Origin: Platynereis dumerilii
Taxonomy: Eukaryota; Annelida; Polychaeta; Phyllodocida; Nereididae
Reading direction: 5' to 3'
Assembly (NCBI GenBank): GCA_026936325.1
Contig: JAPTHN010000019.1
Location: forward strand, 9,636,253 to 9,700,252
DNA: 64,000 nt
The notes under the pieces were generated by a model. It was given only the letters and a program-made list of their open reading frames with translations. It did no database searches and was not told the DNA's origin. Positions 33,700 to 44,100 of the stretch are shown here, in pieces. Within the stretch, counting starts at the first letter, position 1. The number at the start of each line of letters is the position of its first letter. A program made the translations under genes and the position numbers.

Positions 33700-36600
33700 T
33701 CCCACTGCAATTTTATGTAATTGCTTTATCGAAATTTCAAAATCGAAATCAACCAAATGGAAACATTTGTAGACAATCTTAATACCGAAATTGGTCAAGA
33801 TGGTTTGTATGATGAGATGCCTTCACTTTTTACTCATTCTCCTTATTTTAATGATGAAAAGGCTATTCAATTGTTGAAAACAAAAAATAATACTATTTCG
33901 TTATTGAGTTTAAACTGCCAGTCGCTTCAGTCAAAGTTTGATCAACTGCTTATTTATCTAAAACTGTTTCAGGAATCTAATTGTCCTTTCTCCATAATAT
34001 GTCTTCAAGAAACGTGGCTGAAGCAAAGTTTTGATGTTTCTCTTTTGCAGCTTGAAGGCTACAATTTCGTTCACATTGAAAGTTCCTGCAGTGCACATGG
34101 TGGAGTTTGCATGTACATCAAGGGTAATATTGAGTATAAGATAATGAATGTAAATATTGATAAAAATATATATGATGGCCTCTTTGTGGAGATTGTTGTT
34201 GACATTGGTACTACCAGGAAAAGTTTAATTATTGGAAACATTTATAGACCTCCTAGAAACACTGCCGAAAATTTCAAAAGATTTAATGAAAATTTGGAAG
34301 AAATTTTTGTGGAAATGAACAGAACAAAGGATATTGTGTTGATGGGAGACTTTAATATTGATCTGTTAAAAATAAATGATAAAACATATGCCAAGGAATT
34401 TTTTGAAACTATGATATCTAACGGTTTTATACCCAAAATAACTTTCCCAACCAGAATGACTGAGTCAACGGCTACGCTTATTGATAATATATTTCTAAGA
34501 ACATCTAGCAATTCCACAACTGAATCGACAGCAGGTATTCTCAATTATAATATATCAGACCACCAGCCAATATTTGTCACATTGGACCATTTAGTACCAG
34601 TACGAAACAATAAACGTTATATTAAAATATTTACAAATACGCCTGAAAGTAAAATTAAATTTAAGCAAGAAATTGCTCTAAATTGTAGCACAAATGATTT
34701 TGATGCTGCCTCTAATGCTGATCCAAATTGCAGCTACGATTATCTAGATAATATAATTAAATCTGCTTTAAACAATCACATGCCTGTCAGATTAGTGAAA
34801 TGCGATAAACACAAACATAAGATGAACCCTTGGATAACAAAAGGCATTGTACGTTCTATAAGATTTAGAGACAAATTATATAGTAAATTAAGAGCTACGA
34901 ATCCTTCCTCTGAAATGCATAATACGTATAAAGTTAATCTTCAGACTTACAATCGCATTCTAAAACAGAACATTCGATTGGCTAAGAAACACTACTATCA
35001 CTCATGCTTTGAAAAATTTAAGAAAGACATTAAAAGTACTTGGATCACTATTAAACAAATTATTAATAGATCAGACAAAACTTGTCAGTTTCCAAAATAT
35101 TTCCAAATAGACAATATTGAAATCAGTGATCCTATGGAAATAGCAAATAAATTTAATGAATATTTTACTGAAATTGGACCTAAGTTAGCTCAATCTATTA
35201 TTCCCCCTGAAAATAAATGTTTTAAGGACTACCTGACCAGTCCAGCTGAAATAAATTTTAGATTTAATGATATCGATGAAAAAACTGTTCTAGATACCAT
35301 AGATAAACTAAAGCCGAAATCGAGTTGTGGAGTAGACAGACTATCTAACAAACTTCTCAAAGAAATTAAACATGAACTATCAAAACCGATAACAGTTATT
35401 ATCAACCAATGCTTTCATACTGGTACTTTTCCAGACAAATTGAAATTAGCTAAAGTTGTACCGATATATAAAAAAAATGATAATACCATTCTCGATAATT
35501 ACCGTCCGGTATCCATTCTACCAAGTATATCTAAAATTTTTGAGAAAATAATATATAATCAGTTATATAATCACTTCATGAATAACAATCTATTTTTCAA
35601 TAGCCAGTATGGGTTTAGAAGCCAACATTCAACTGAACTAGCAGCACTTGAACTAATAGATCAAATAGTCACCAAAATGGACCAAAATGAAATTCCTTTA
35701 AATATTTATTTAGATCTATCCAAAGCCTTTGATACTCTTGATCACAAAATCCTGCTTCACAAATTAAACTATTATGGTATTACTGGCAACTCTCTAGAAT
35801 TATTAAAGGACTATCTCAATAATAGAAAACAACATGTAGAATTTGGTGAAATTACTTCCAATTACTGTAACATAAAAACAGGTGTACCACAAGGCTCAAT
35901 CTTGGGTCCTTTGCTTTTTATTATATACCTAAATTATTTAGTTAATGCCACTACAAATTTTCATCCTATTATATATGCTGATGACTCCGCACTCTCTGCA
36001 ACATTAAATACCTTTAGCCTATCCACAGAAACAACTGAAGAAGCCATAAACGGAGAACTAGATAACATAAATAACTGGTTTAAACTCAACAAACTTTCAT
36101 TGAATCCTGACAAAACTAAAGCAATGTTATTTTACTCACCCCAAAGGAAAGTAGATCCAATAAATATCAATATAAATGGAGTTCCCATAGAATTTGTCGA
36201 ACATTTTAACTACTTAGGAATAGTGCTAGATAGACATATATCCTGGAAATTCCACATCAACACAATATCCCGTAAAATTTCGAAAACTATTGGCATAATG
36301 TGTAAGCTAAAAAAATATCTTCCACTAGATATTTTGCTGACTCTTTATAATTCCCTCATTTTACCATATCTAAATTATGGTATATTAGTATGGGGAACAC
36401 ATGCACATAAAATTATGAAATTGCAAAAGAAATCTGTGAGAGTTATTACCAATTCTAAATACAATTCCCATACAGAGCCTATCTTTAAAAATCTACAGTT
36501 ATTGAAAGTAACTGATCTGTGTGCGCTGCAGGAACTCAAGTTTGCCTTTAAGCTGGAAAATGGCATGTTGCCGTACTATTTCAGAGTGTCGATGTTTACA

Positions 36601-37201
36601 AGGCACTCTGAAATTCATAATTATTCTACAAGAAATACACAAAACTTTGCAATTCCCCTCAATCGTCATAGTTTTACAAATAAAAGCATCAGGTATCGTC
36701 TCCCTGTTATTTATAACAACTGTCCTGAATACATTAAGTCAAAGATATTTACACATAGTATGGAGGGTTTTACCAGATATGTGAAAGCAGATATTATTTA
36801 CAATTACAATATGCATTGTTCTGTCAGAGATTGCTACATTTGTCACTCCACTGACAACCTGTTGTAATCTCTATTTTTGTGTTGTTTTTTTTGTACTCAG
36901 TGTATAGGCATCCTTCATAAATCATCTTGACCACATCACTCAAATTTCATTCTCTCGATTTCTCAAAAATATTACATACTATTTAATGAAATGCTATTGA
37001 ATTAGAGCACCGTGTTTGTCAGGACCTGCAGGGCATTAACATGAACATTAAAAACGGGGGCACCTCAGTAGCGACAGAAGACTGTCTTGGAGGTGTCTCC
37101 CCTTTACATACATATTATTAATGTTAAATAATTGTAAAAGCTGTAAGTGTTTATTTTTGGTTATGTAAAGGAATAAACAAGGTCTGAGTCTGAGTCTGAG
37201 T
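33700..37201 (+). mobile_element. Young CR1-like LINE inserted in the giant element
   Basis: One uninterrupted ORF2 (33721-36867), a short 3' UTR containing 'cacctcagtagcgacagaag' and a complementary-looking 'ggaggtgtctcc' hairpin, and a 3' tail of (TCTGAG)n ending at 37201. The microsatellite tail without poly-A and the EN-RT layout fit the CR1/L2/Rex1 group. No ORF1 is visible upstream, so the copy is probably 5' truncated. The open frame says it inserted recently. Confidence 0.88.
33721..36867 (+). CDS. LINE ORF2: AP endonuclease plus reverse transcriptase
   Basis: 1048 residues. The N-terminal apurinic-type endonuclease (about 55-290) shows 'LSLNCQSLQSKFDQL', 'CLQETWL', 'GNIYRPPR', 'LMGDFNIDLL' and 'ISDHQPIF', which carry the catalytic Asn, Glu, Asp and His. 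Reverse transcriptase (about 540-830) shows 'DNYRPVSILPSISKIFEK', 'YLDLSKAFDTLDHKIL', 'TGVPQGSILGPLLF' and catalytic 'IIYADDSA'. The C-terminal part has 'LPYLNYGILVWG' and 'LQKKSVRVITNSKY', typical of CR1-group elements, then a Cys/His end ('CSVRDCYICHS'). It would nick target DNA and copy its own RNA there. Full-length for ORF2 of this group. The first Met is taken as start; a longer N-terminus is possible. Confidence 0.92.
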   Translation: MLYRNFKIEINQMETFVDNLNTEIGQDGLYDEMPSLFTHSPYFNDEKAIQLLKTKNNTISLLSLNCQSLQSKFDQLLIYLKLFQESNCPFSIICLQETWLKQSFDVSLLQLEGYNFVHIESSCSAHGGVCMYIKGNIEYKIMNVNIDKNIYDGLFVEIVVDIGTTRKSLIIGNIYRPPRNTAENFKRFNENLEEIFVEMNRTKDIVLMGDFNIDLLKINDKTYAKEFFETMISNGFIPKITFPTRMTESTATLIDNIFLRTSSNSTTESTAGILNYNISDHQPIFVTLDHLVPVRNNKRYIKIFTNTPESKIKFKQEIALNCSTNDFDAASNADPNCSYDYLDNIIKSALNNHMPVRLVKCDKHKHKMNPWITKGIVRSIRFRDKLYSKLRATNPSSEMHNTYKVNLQTYNRILKQNIRLAKKHYYHSCFEKFKKDIKSTWITIKQIINRSDKTCQFPKYFQIDNIEISDPMEIANKFNEYFTEIGPKLAQSIIPPENKCFKDYLTSPAEINFRFNDIDEKTVLDTIDKLKPKSSCGVDRLSNKLLKEIKHELSKPITVIINQCFHTGTFPDKLKLAKVVPIYKKNDNTILDNYRPVSILPSISKIFEKIIYNQLYNHFMNNNLFFNSQYGFRSQHSTELAALELIDQIVTKMDQNEIPLNIYLDLSKAFDTLDHKILLHKLNYYGITGNSLELLKDYLNNRKQHVEFGEITSNYCNIKTGVPQGSILGPLLFIIYLNYLVNATTNFHPIIYADDSALSATLNTFSLSTETTEEAINGELDNINNWFKLNKLSLNPDKTKAMLFYSPQRKVDPINININGVPIEFVEHFNYLGIVLDRHISWKFHINTISRKISKTIGIMCKLKKYLPLDILLTLYNSLILPYLNYGILVWGTHAHKIMKLQKKSVRVITNSKYNSHTEPIFKNLQLLKVTDLCALQELKFAFKLENGMLPYYFRVSMFTRHSEIHNYSTRNTQNFAIPLNRHSFTNKSIRYRLPVIYNNCPEYIKSKIFTHSMEGFTRYVKADIIYNYNMHCSVRDCYICHSTDNLL

Positions 37202-39154
37202 CATTTTATCCTCGGTAAACACCATTATTTGGTACGCATATTTCAGAGACAGAGACTCTCCACAGAGATCCATCACGATCCTTTCTTAGTAAATCTGATT
37301 GCCATTCTGCCTTCAATTGCCTTTTATAACCTCTTGTAACTGTTTAAGACTTGTTTCTTACCTATCTTTTAGCCCCGAAACTATTTTTTTTTATGATGAG
37401 ATTATTTTATGACAGTTTTTCTTTTGAAGTAATATTGCCTTTTGTCATCCAGTGAAAGTATGTCTTATAAATAAATAAGCCGGTTGTGTTATTTAACAAA
37501 TATATATTCTTTGGATGGCGTGATCGTAACATTGGTTAACACTTGTTGAATTAAGTCGAATTCAGTTTCTTTCTTAAAATTACCGCGTTCGTATCATTAG
37601 CATTTTGTACATATTCCATTCTGCATTTTGTAGATATTCCATTTTATTTGAATATTACTGACTAAGTTTCTTTTCTGCATTTTCTGCTCATGTTGTGAGT
37701 GTCGTTTATTGCAGATATTAGCCGTCAAATATCTTGCCAATTGAGAAGTGATTATATGCCATTGTTGATAGACTGTTTTCTTACAAATTATCCACTACTT
37801 TTCCATCGTGACATGTAGGTACTACTTTGATTGAGCATTACTATAACTGCTCTGATACAGTATTATCTTTGAGCATCCTTTCTTATAATTATTGTGCAAC
37901 ATATTACGTTGAGTACGTATCTCAGTATGTTGCAAGTTCTCTGCCTGTCGGACTGGGAGCCCGACCATAATTTGGGGATATCTTGTGCTATTTCATGTGT
38001 TCCGGCTCATGCCGATGTAGTTATGTTAATATGTTCCGACAATGTGGTCGTGAGTTTAACCTTAGCACATAATTTTAAATGCGTTTCTGTGGATTTTGCT
38101 CACCCAGTGATTGTAGCATCGCTTCGCATTTTGGGGAAAGAGAAAATTTTTTTTGTAAATGACCAACTCATTATACACAAATTATAGCTAGCTAGCTAAT
38201 TCCTTTTCCATAGTTCATTATATGGTATGGCATCACAACATAGCCCGGCAGGGGGCGCTTTCCGTGTTGCCATGGCTTCACCGAGACTGCCGTGGGAAGC
38301 AGTTTCTTGTTGCTTTGGTAGCACCCTTGCACCTTATATGGCACGCTACCTGCTGTAAAATTTTCGGCCCAGCCCACGGGGCCCAGCTCTTGCGGAGCCA
38401 GTAAAACCTTAGCTTACCTGCTCTAATCTTTACACCTGTAGAGAGGCAGCAGTCCTACATACAGCTTGCAACATTATGTAAGTACACCCTTTTCAAAGAG
38501 TCATTTACCGGTCATTTAGGACCACTAACCTGCATATACGTTTACTAATTAGTAAACTGGGAATTTCTATAGGCATTGAGTATTGTTGATGAAGTATCAA
38601 GTTGTGTTATATTGAGATAAGTTCACAGTAATTATACTCCCAATTTTTCTTACACGCGTGTAATCGAGGGAAGGTACTTTATTAACTTACATTTCTTTGA
38701 CGACAATTGTTATATTTTCAGGTCTGGTCGAGACTCTCGATTTCAGTAATTCAGTATGATCTTAGACTACATCTCTTGCATTTTCTGTTGACATACACAG
38801 CATTCTTTCATATGATAGGCAAAGTAGTTGGAAAACTCGTCTTGCCTAACTGTTATGAATACTTATTTCCGTTGATAATTATTTGTGTATTGATAGTCGT
38901 ATTCGTTTTACATAGGATATGTCGACCTGATTGATGAATTTTGCACGCTTAGTATGCTAATCGTTACCATTATGTCTCTTTGTGGATGAACTTCTTTTAC
39001 CTGTTATCTTTGTTTATGTGCATGTCTACATTCATTTAATCATGTCTTTCTCACCACCTTACTGGTTAATAGTCATAGTAATACCTGATTTTACTAGTGA
39101 TGCTAAAACCTTTTAGCCAACTATATACCTTGCTACCTCATTATAAACATTACA
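37202..39154 (+). other. Giant-element spacer before the LRR frame
   Basis: About 2 kb. It contains 'gcccggcagggggcgctttcc' (38248-38268), a CTCF-core-like motif in a locally GC-rich patch, and a good splice acceptor (tatattttcag, ending 38721) that opens a possible exon leading into the LRR frame. A 75-residue frame at 38707-38934 ends in a membrane-like 'LIIICVLIVVFVLH'. No other gene is supported. Confidence 0.45.
38707..38934 (+). CDS. Possible small single-pass membrane protein
   Basis: 75 residues with a C-terminal hydrophobic stretch ('LFPLIIICVLIVVFVLH') followed by a short basic tail ('RICRPD'). It lies 220 bp upstream of the LRR frame, just after a consensus-like splice acceptor. 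It may be a chance frame or a small accessory membrane protein; no homology is recognised. Confidence 0.3.
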   Translation: MLYFQVWSRLSISVIQYDLRLHLLHFLLTYTAFFHMIGKVVGKLVLPNCYEYLFPLIIICVLIVVFVLHRICRPD

Positions 39155-41428
39155 ATGACGCTAATTGTCCTTTTTCCCTTCCTCCTCCTTCCCTTGGTTC
39201 CAGCTCCATCACCACCTCCATCTGATTTGCAACGAATTGCTGAGCAAGACGCTTTTCTTTATAAGAATTTTGGATTTACCATTAATCCAAACACGGCCGC
39301 CGTTTGGGCCAAGCGTACTTTGCTTCAAACACAGGACCAACCTATGGCTTCTTGTAGAGTTTCTATGTTTGATGAATGGTGTTCTCGCAGACGAGACATA
39401 TTTACATGTGATTTGGGAGCCAATTTTTCTACACCTCCATGTGTATGGCCTCCCGATTCACCTCGTATCACAAAACTGATTCTTTCTTCTGGCGCACTTA
39501 CTAAGGACATTATCTCTTTCTTCACCACTATGCCTTTCATGAGATATCTCACTTTACAAAATCTTACTTCTGCAGTAAGGTTTCCTGACGTTATTGACTC
39601 ATTTCCCGAGATCAATTTTTTAGATCTGCCAAACACTCAAGTTACTCATGTACAGTACGTCCAAGCACGTTCACAGTTACATGCTATTACTAATTTAGTC
39701 CTTGATGACGCCTCAGTCTTCGCTCCATGGTCTTCCCTTTACCGTTTAAGACGCATACAACTTACCTTACTTAGGGATTTATCGTCTCCTGCCTTACCTC
39801 TATTACCACAAGCTCAATTAACTCATCTAGACCTTACCATACACGGTTCAACATCCTTTCAGTGGAACCATCTCGGCGTTTCACAAAGTAAGCTGATATC
39901 TCTTAGACTCCATCTACCAGATATGACTCGCCTCCCATCTTCTATGCCTTTCAATAATATACAACAATTAAAATTACAAGCTTCTAATGTTCCTTTCGAA
40001 GTTTCCAATCTCTTGCCTAATCTATCAGCACATCAATCTTTTAATTTTACAAGACCAAAACCATTTCTTCAAACGCTTATTCTTCAGGGCTTCTATTTTC
40101 AGAAAACGCAACAATTTAATGTCTTAAATTTAGCTAAAATAGTTATACTAGATTGTATTGGCGGAATACAGAATCTTCATTATCCAACATCTCTTAGAGT
40201 ACTTAGACTCAGAAATATTACTACTTCAAGATCATTAAGAGATCCGTTAACAAACACACCAAATCTGCGCACTTTCGAACTAACTCATTCTAAGCTAACA
40301 CTTATTTCCAGAGCATATTTTAGATATGTCGATCAACTTTATTACTTAAATTTATCCTATAATAACCTTCATACCTTTGAAATTAGACATAGAGATATCC
40401 GTCAGTTAGCTGTAATAGATCTTAGTTACAACTCCCTGTATAGAATTTCTGGTCCTTTCTTTATTAGAGACCATCTGGAATATATATTTTTGCAACGTAA
40501 CAATCTGCAGTATCTAGATGGCGTTAACAAACAAATTTACTTTCCTTCACCCGAAATGAAAGAACTTGACCTAACATCTAACCCCCTTAATTGTAATTGC
40601 GATTTGGCAGTCTTCCTGAACACGTTGCCTGATACCACTAGGATTTCTGGTACTTGTCAAAGTAACGTGTCTTTCCCAATTCAAAATATGACGTTCGAAG
40701 CATGTGATTCCATTCCCTTACTCCGTTCATCCCGTTCCCTTAGAGACCAATTACGCCATATGCAGCTTCTCGCATCTGTCAATCACAAGGATGCTCGCCC
40801 ACTCACAAGCAGCTCTGGCCTTTTTCCACCAGACGCAGCTTCACGTTGGAGCTCTGCACCCGCACAGCTTCTCCGCCCAGACTATGGCGTTGGCTATAGT
40901 TATCGAGGACAAATTTTTCCCAGTGTTGAATTCTTTATCATCAATGCTAATATTTTCTATCCCGATTTCCATATTCCCACATTCACTTGGGACCTCACAA
41001 TGTTCGAAGACATGTGTCAATCCCCTGATGATTTAATTGCTGCAATATGTTCTGATTTCGCTCCACTCTTAAAGAATACTATTGATAAAGTTGATTCTTA
41101 TAAAACAGCTTTAAAGGCTAAACTAGCACACATATCAACTATCTTTACTCAACAACATTTTGAAGAATATCGTCGGCCTTCCCCAACGCATTCTACCCCC
41201 ATTGCCCCCCCTCCTCTTTCAGCAGTCCACCATCATGCTAAGAGGGCAGCTCCCGATCCACCTTTTGTGCATCCCACATTCTCATATTCCCCTCCACCTA
41301 CCATGCCCCCTTCTTTGATCAATACTCGCCACCCAGTCGTCCTAAACGAGCGGGTCGTACACCAACACCTCGAGATCCCCTTGCCTTACCTAATACCGAT
41401 GATACATCTAATACAACTAAACAATTAA
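39155..41428 (+). CDS. Secreted/surface leucine-rich-repeat protein in the envelope position
   Basis: 757 residues. A signal peptide ('LIVLFPFLLLPLVPA', residues about 3-20) leads into a leucine-rich-repeat solenoid (about 110-475), with repeats such as 'YLTLQNL', 'FLDLPNT', 'YLNLSYNNLHTF', 'VIDLSYNSLYRI' and 'ELDLTSNPLNCNCDL'. A Cys-rich LRR C-terminal cap (CxC then two further Cys, about 475-525) closes it. The rest is unknown, ending in a Pro-rich stretch with a basic 'HHHAKRAAP' that could be a processing site. LRR-plus-cap is the architecture of animal extracellular recognition proteins, including TLR ectodomains. Its place between pol and the membrane frame suggests a surface subunit, perhaps captured from a host gene. 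The next frame overlaps its end by one base. Confidence 0.82.
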   Translation: MTLIVLFPFLLLPLVPAPSPPPSDLQRIAEQDAFLYKNFGFTINPNTAAVWAKRTLLQTQDQPMASCRVSMFDEWCSRRRDIFTCDLGANFSTPPCVWPPDSPRITKLILSSGALTKDIISFFTTMPFMRYLTLQNLTSAVRFPDVIDSFPEINFLDLPNTQVTHVQYVQARSQLHAITNLVLDDASVFAPWSSLYRLRRIQLTLLRDLSSPALPLLPQAQLTHLDLTIHGSTSFQWNHLGVSQSKLISLRLHLPDMTRLPSSMPFNNIQQLKLQASNVPFEVSNLLPNLSAHQSFNFTRPKPFLQTLILQGFYFQKTQQFNVLNLAKIVILDCIGGIQNLHYPTSLRVLRLRNITTSRSLRDPLTNTPNLRTFELTHSKLTLISRAYFRYVDQLYYLNLSYNNLHTFEIRHRDIRQLAVIDLSYNSLYRISGPFFIRDHLEYIFLQRNNLQYLDGVNKQIYFPSPEMKELDLTSNPLNCNCDLAVFLNTLPDTTRISGTCQSNVSFPIQNMTFEACDSIPLLRSSRSLRDQLRHMQLLASVNHKDARPLTSSSGLFPPDAASRWSSAPAQLLRPDYGVGYSYRGQIFPSVEFFIINANIFYPDFHIPTFTWDLTMFEDMCQSPDDLIAAICSDFAPLLKNTIDKVDSYKTALKAKLAHISTIFTQQHFEEYRRPSPTHSTPIAPPPLSAVHHHAKRAAPDPPFVHPTFSYSPPPTMPPSLINTRHPVVLNERVVHQHLEIPLPYLIPMIHLIQLNN

Positions 41429-44100
41429 TGCAATCTACTAACGAAACTTTTCGTGTCAATATTAATACCCAGGATTGGCAATCCGAAGACAGTACCGCTT
41501 TCTGGCTTTCAGTTACTATCCCACAAGCCGGAGCAGGTATGTCTGCTAATATTAGACGACAGAGAGATCAAATTTTTGTAAATACTATTGAGTCTATGTC
41601 TGCACGTCAGAATCTTATGAGGGACGCTTTCCTTGAAATGCGTTCTGATTTAGTTCTCACCATTGACGTCATAGCCAGTACCTTCACCAACACCTCCAGA
41701 AACATTAAACTAATTCATACACTTTTAAACGAAACCAATCAGGAAATTATTTCGCAATTTGCTGTGGTTAGTAACGCTATCAACGCATTACAACGTAAGA
41801 TTCAAGCCACAAGGATCCTTAGCTTGCTGACCTCTAAATATCTCAGGCTTTGGTCCCAACAAATACAGCAACTTCATATCCTCTTAAATGAAGCTGATAA
41901 ATTAATTACAGCCTTCCACGACCTGGCTGCAGGTAAAATCTCACCACATGTTCTTCCAGCCTCATATGTCCATAAATTAGTTCACAAAGTATCAACGGTA
42001 TTATATTCATGGCACAATAGTTATCAATTAGCTTTTACGGATTTGGCTCATATCTATCAGAAATCACAACCAATCTTTATGCCTACTAGACATGGTTTCT
42101 TACTCCAACTCCTATGGCCAATCCAACCTAAGAATTCAAAACCTTACACTTTGTATCACACAGAGTCACTCCATGTACCTGTGGTAGCTACTCCTGCTTT
42201 CCAAGACCGCGAGTCTAACCATGATTACACTCGTATCTCTATCCCAAAACCTTTTCTAGGAGTGCAGCACGATTCCTTCTTGGAACTCAGTCTTGAAGAG
42301 CTCCAGGAATGTCTCAACATTGACGATCAATTTCTTTGCACAGAATCAACAATCCAAATCGATAGCTCGCAATTATCCTGCAACACTGCAATATACACGA
42401 ATGCTACCGCAGACGTCATTTCTGAACTCTGTCAAGTCGATTACTTCTTTGAACCCTTTCGTGCAGCACCTCGTGTAATAGACGCAGGTAACCAGCTTTT
42501 AGTTACTGGCTTATCACTCCCATGGACTCGACGTTGCTCCAATGATCGTGTGGCACGTCCCGTTCCTGGTAGCCTTTACGCTGTGCTTCAGCGTGGCCAG
42601 TTTTGTTTTTGCGAATTCTCCTCCCCTTCAGGTTTCATTCCCAGGCGTATTACAGGATGCCCCGCATCCGAAAATAATCAATATAAACCCTTCTTAATCA
42701 ACTATACTATTAACGCAATTGCGATGCATTCTTTTGAACGTGAATTCAACTTCACAAGTCTACCACCATATGAATCTTATGGCATGCCAAATTTCACCTT
42801 GCCTAAATTTGCAGTGGCTGCCAGAATAGCAAATACCTCACTTGCAAATATGACACATGGCATCATTAAGCTTAAGGAACTTAGTCGCCTTATTCAACAA
42901 AAGGGTGACGATTTTCTGCTTAAATGGGCCGAGCTGGAAGCTTCTTTCTATCTTTCAGCTTGGTTCAGCCTTCGCCATTGGATCCGTGGATTTGCCTTCA
43001 TCGGTTCCATAGCTGGATATTTGTCTCTAATTTTGGTAATATTTATGTATTGTCGTGGTAGATACCTTAGTGGCCTTTTATCCTCTATGGTTATGGCTAC
43101 TCATTTTAAACCATCCCACGCCAACCTAGTCATTCCAGGACGTCCTTTGAATTGTGATTCAGTCAACTATGTAATTTACCCTGTTTCTATAAGTCCTGTC
43201 AGTCTTATACATATCACTACCCTTCACCTTCTTACTATTTGTGTCTTTTACATGGTAGTGAGCTTGGCTAAGCGTTGTCTTCATAAATGTTGTAGGGATT
43301 TCAGAGTGATGCATCGCTCACCTGAAACCCGCAAATTTCCACAGATCGAAATATTCATGGAATTGAATAGTGGACACCAGCGCTTACTTCTATATGTTCT
43401 TACTATTAAGTCCCACCTTTCTTCACTTTCTCTTAAAGGTGTCATTTGTCCTAATAGTTTCAAGTGCGACCATCATAGATTATACAGTATCCTGAAACCC
43501 AACTGGGATACTGCACTATGCTCTTTGCAGATTGATTCACTTAACGTAGAACTCCCTAGACTCATTAATGTTCCATTATACAAGCAGAAAAAGTTACAGC
43601 AAATTATGCAAGGACAGTTTGCAGTGACCATGCTCGCATCTGACTCAGTTCACCTTTACAAATTGGGTCATAACATGCAAGAAGTTATTAATACTCAAGA
43701 GCTTAATCCTTACTCAGCTCTAATTAGAGAACTTCGTCAAAGGGAGATGGAATTTCGGTCCACCAATGTTATGGAACCGGATACTACCCATTCAGTACAG
43801 ATAAAACCTTATGCCACCACTTCTGGCCTGGCTGCATCAAAGAAAATGACCCCCCCTACTCGCATACCGACCCGTACAGCCCCACCAAGGCGGACTACCC
43901 CCGCCTCGCCGGTCCACCTCACCCCGGCAACCATCGGCCCTCGCATGGGTACCCGAGTTGATACCCCCCCTAATCGCTCAGTAGTTGATATCGAGTTGGA
44001 ACCACGCCCCACTCGTCCTACGTCACTGTTGCTCCGCCCAACTTTCCCCCCTCCCCTTCCACCACCCCCCTCTCCTAACGATACCAGTACCAGCGTCTGA
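41428..44100 (+). CDS. Envelope-like membrane protein with helical ectodomain
   Basis: 890 residues. An N-terminal basic 'NIRRQRDQ' precedes a long helical, heptad-prone region (about 50-200). A Cys-containing ectodomain follows with several N-glycosylation sequons ('NFTSL', 'NFTLP', 'NTSLANMT'). A membrane segment ('FIGSIAGYLSLILVIFMYC', about 521-540) and a second hydrophobic stretch ('LIHITTLHLLTICVFYMVV', about 592-612) precede a Cys/basic region and a Pro/Thr-rich tail (about 800-890). The layout resembles a viral transmembrane subunit, but I see no sequence match to a known envelope family. It begins at the end of the LRR frame, suggesting the two act together on a surface. Confidence 0.72.
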   Translation: MQSTNETFRVNINTQDWQSEDSTAFWLSVTIPQAGAGMSANIRRQRDQIFVNTIESMSARQNLMRDAFLEMRSDLVLTIDVIASTFTNTSRNIKLIHTLLNETNQEIISQFAVVSNAINALQRKIQATRILSLLTSKYLRLWSQQIQQLHILLNEADKLITAFHDLAAGKISPHVLPASYVHKLVHKVSTVLYSWHNSYQLAFTDLAHIYQKSQPIFMPTRHGFLLQLLWPIQPKNSKPYTLYHTESLHVPVVATPAFQDRESNHDYTRISIPKPFLGVQHDSFLELSLEELQECLNIDDQFLCTESTIQIDSSQLSCNTAIYTNATADVISELCQVDYFFEPFRAAPRVIDAGNQLLVTGLSLPWTRRCSNDRVARPVPGSLYAVLQRGQFCFCEFSSPSGFIPRRITGCPASENNQYKPFLINYTINAIAMHSFEREFNFTSLPPYESYGMPNFTLPKFAVAARIANTSLANMTHGIIKLKELSRLIQQKGDDFLLKWAELEASFYLSAWFSLRHWIRGFAFIGSIAGYLSLILVIFMYCRGRYLSGLLSSMVMATHFKPSHANLVIPGRPLNCDSVNYVIYPVSISPVSLIHITTLHLLTICVFYMVVSLAKRCLHKCCRDFRVMHRSPETRKFPQIEIFMELNSGHQRLLLYVLTIKSHLSSLSLKGVICPNSFKCDHHRLYSILKPNWDTALCSLQIDSLNVELPRLINVPLYKQKKLQQIMQGQFAVTMLASDSVHLYKLGHNMQEVINTQELNPYSALIRELRQREMEFRSTNVMEPDTTHSVQIKPYATTSGLAASKKMTPPTRIPTRTAPPRRTTPASPVHLTPATIGPRMGTRVDTPPNRSVVDIELEPRPTRPTSLLLRPTFPPPLPPPPSPNDTSTSV

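Noticed and set aside
39155-44100. Ordinary host LRR receptor genes rather than element genes
   Set aside because: They lie between the two LTRs, downstream of pol, on the same strand and back to back, in the envelope position; capture by the element is more likely than coincidence.
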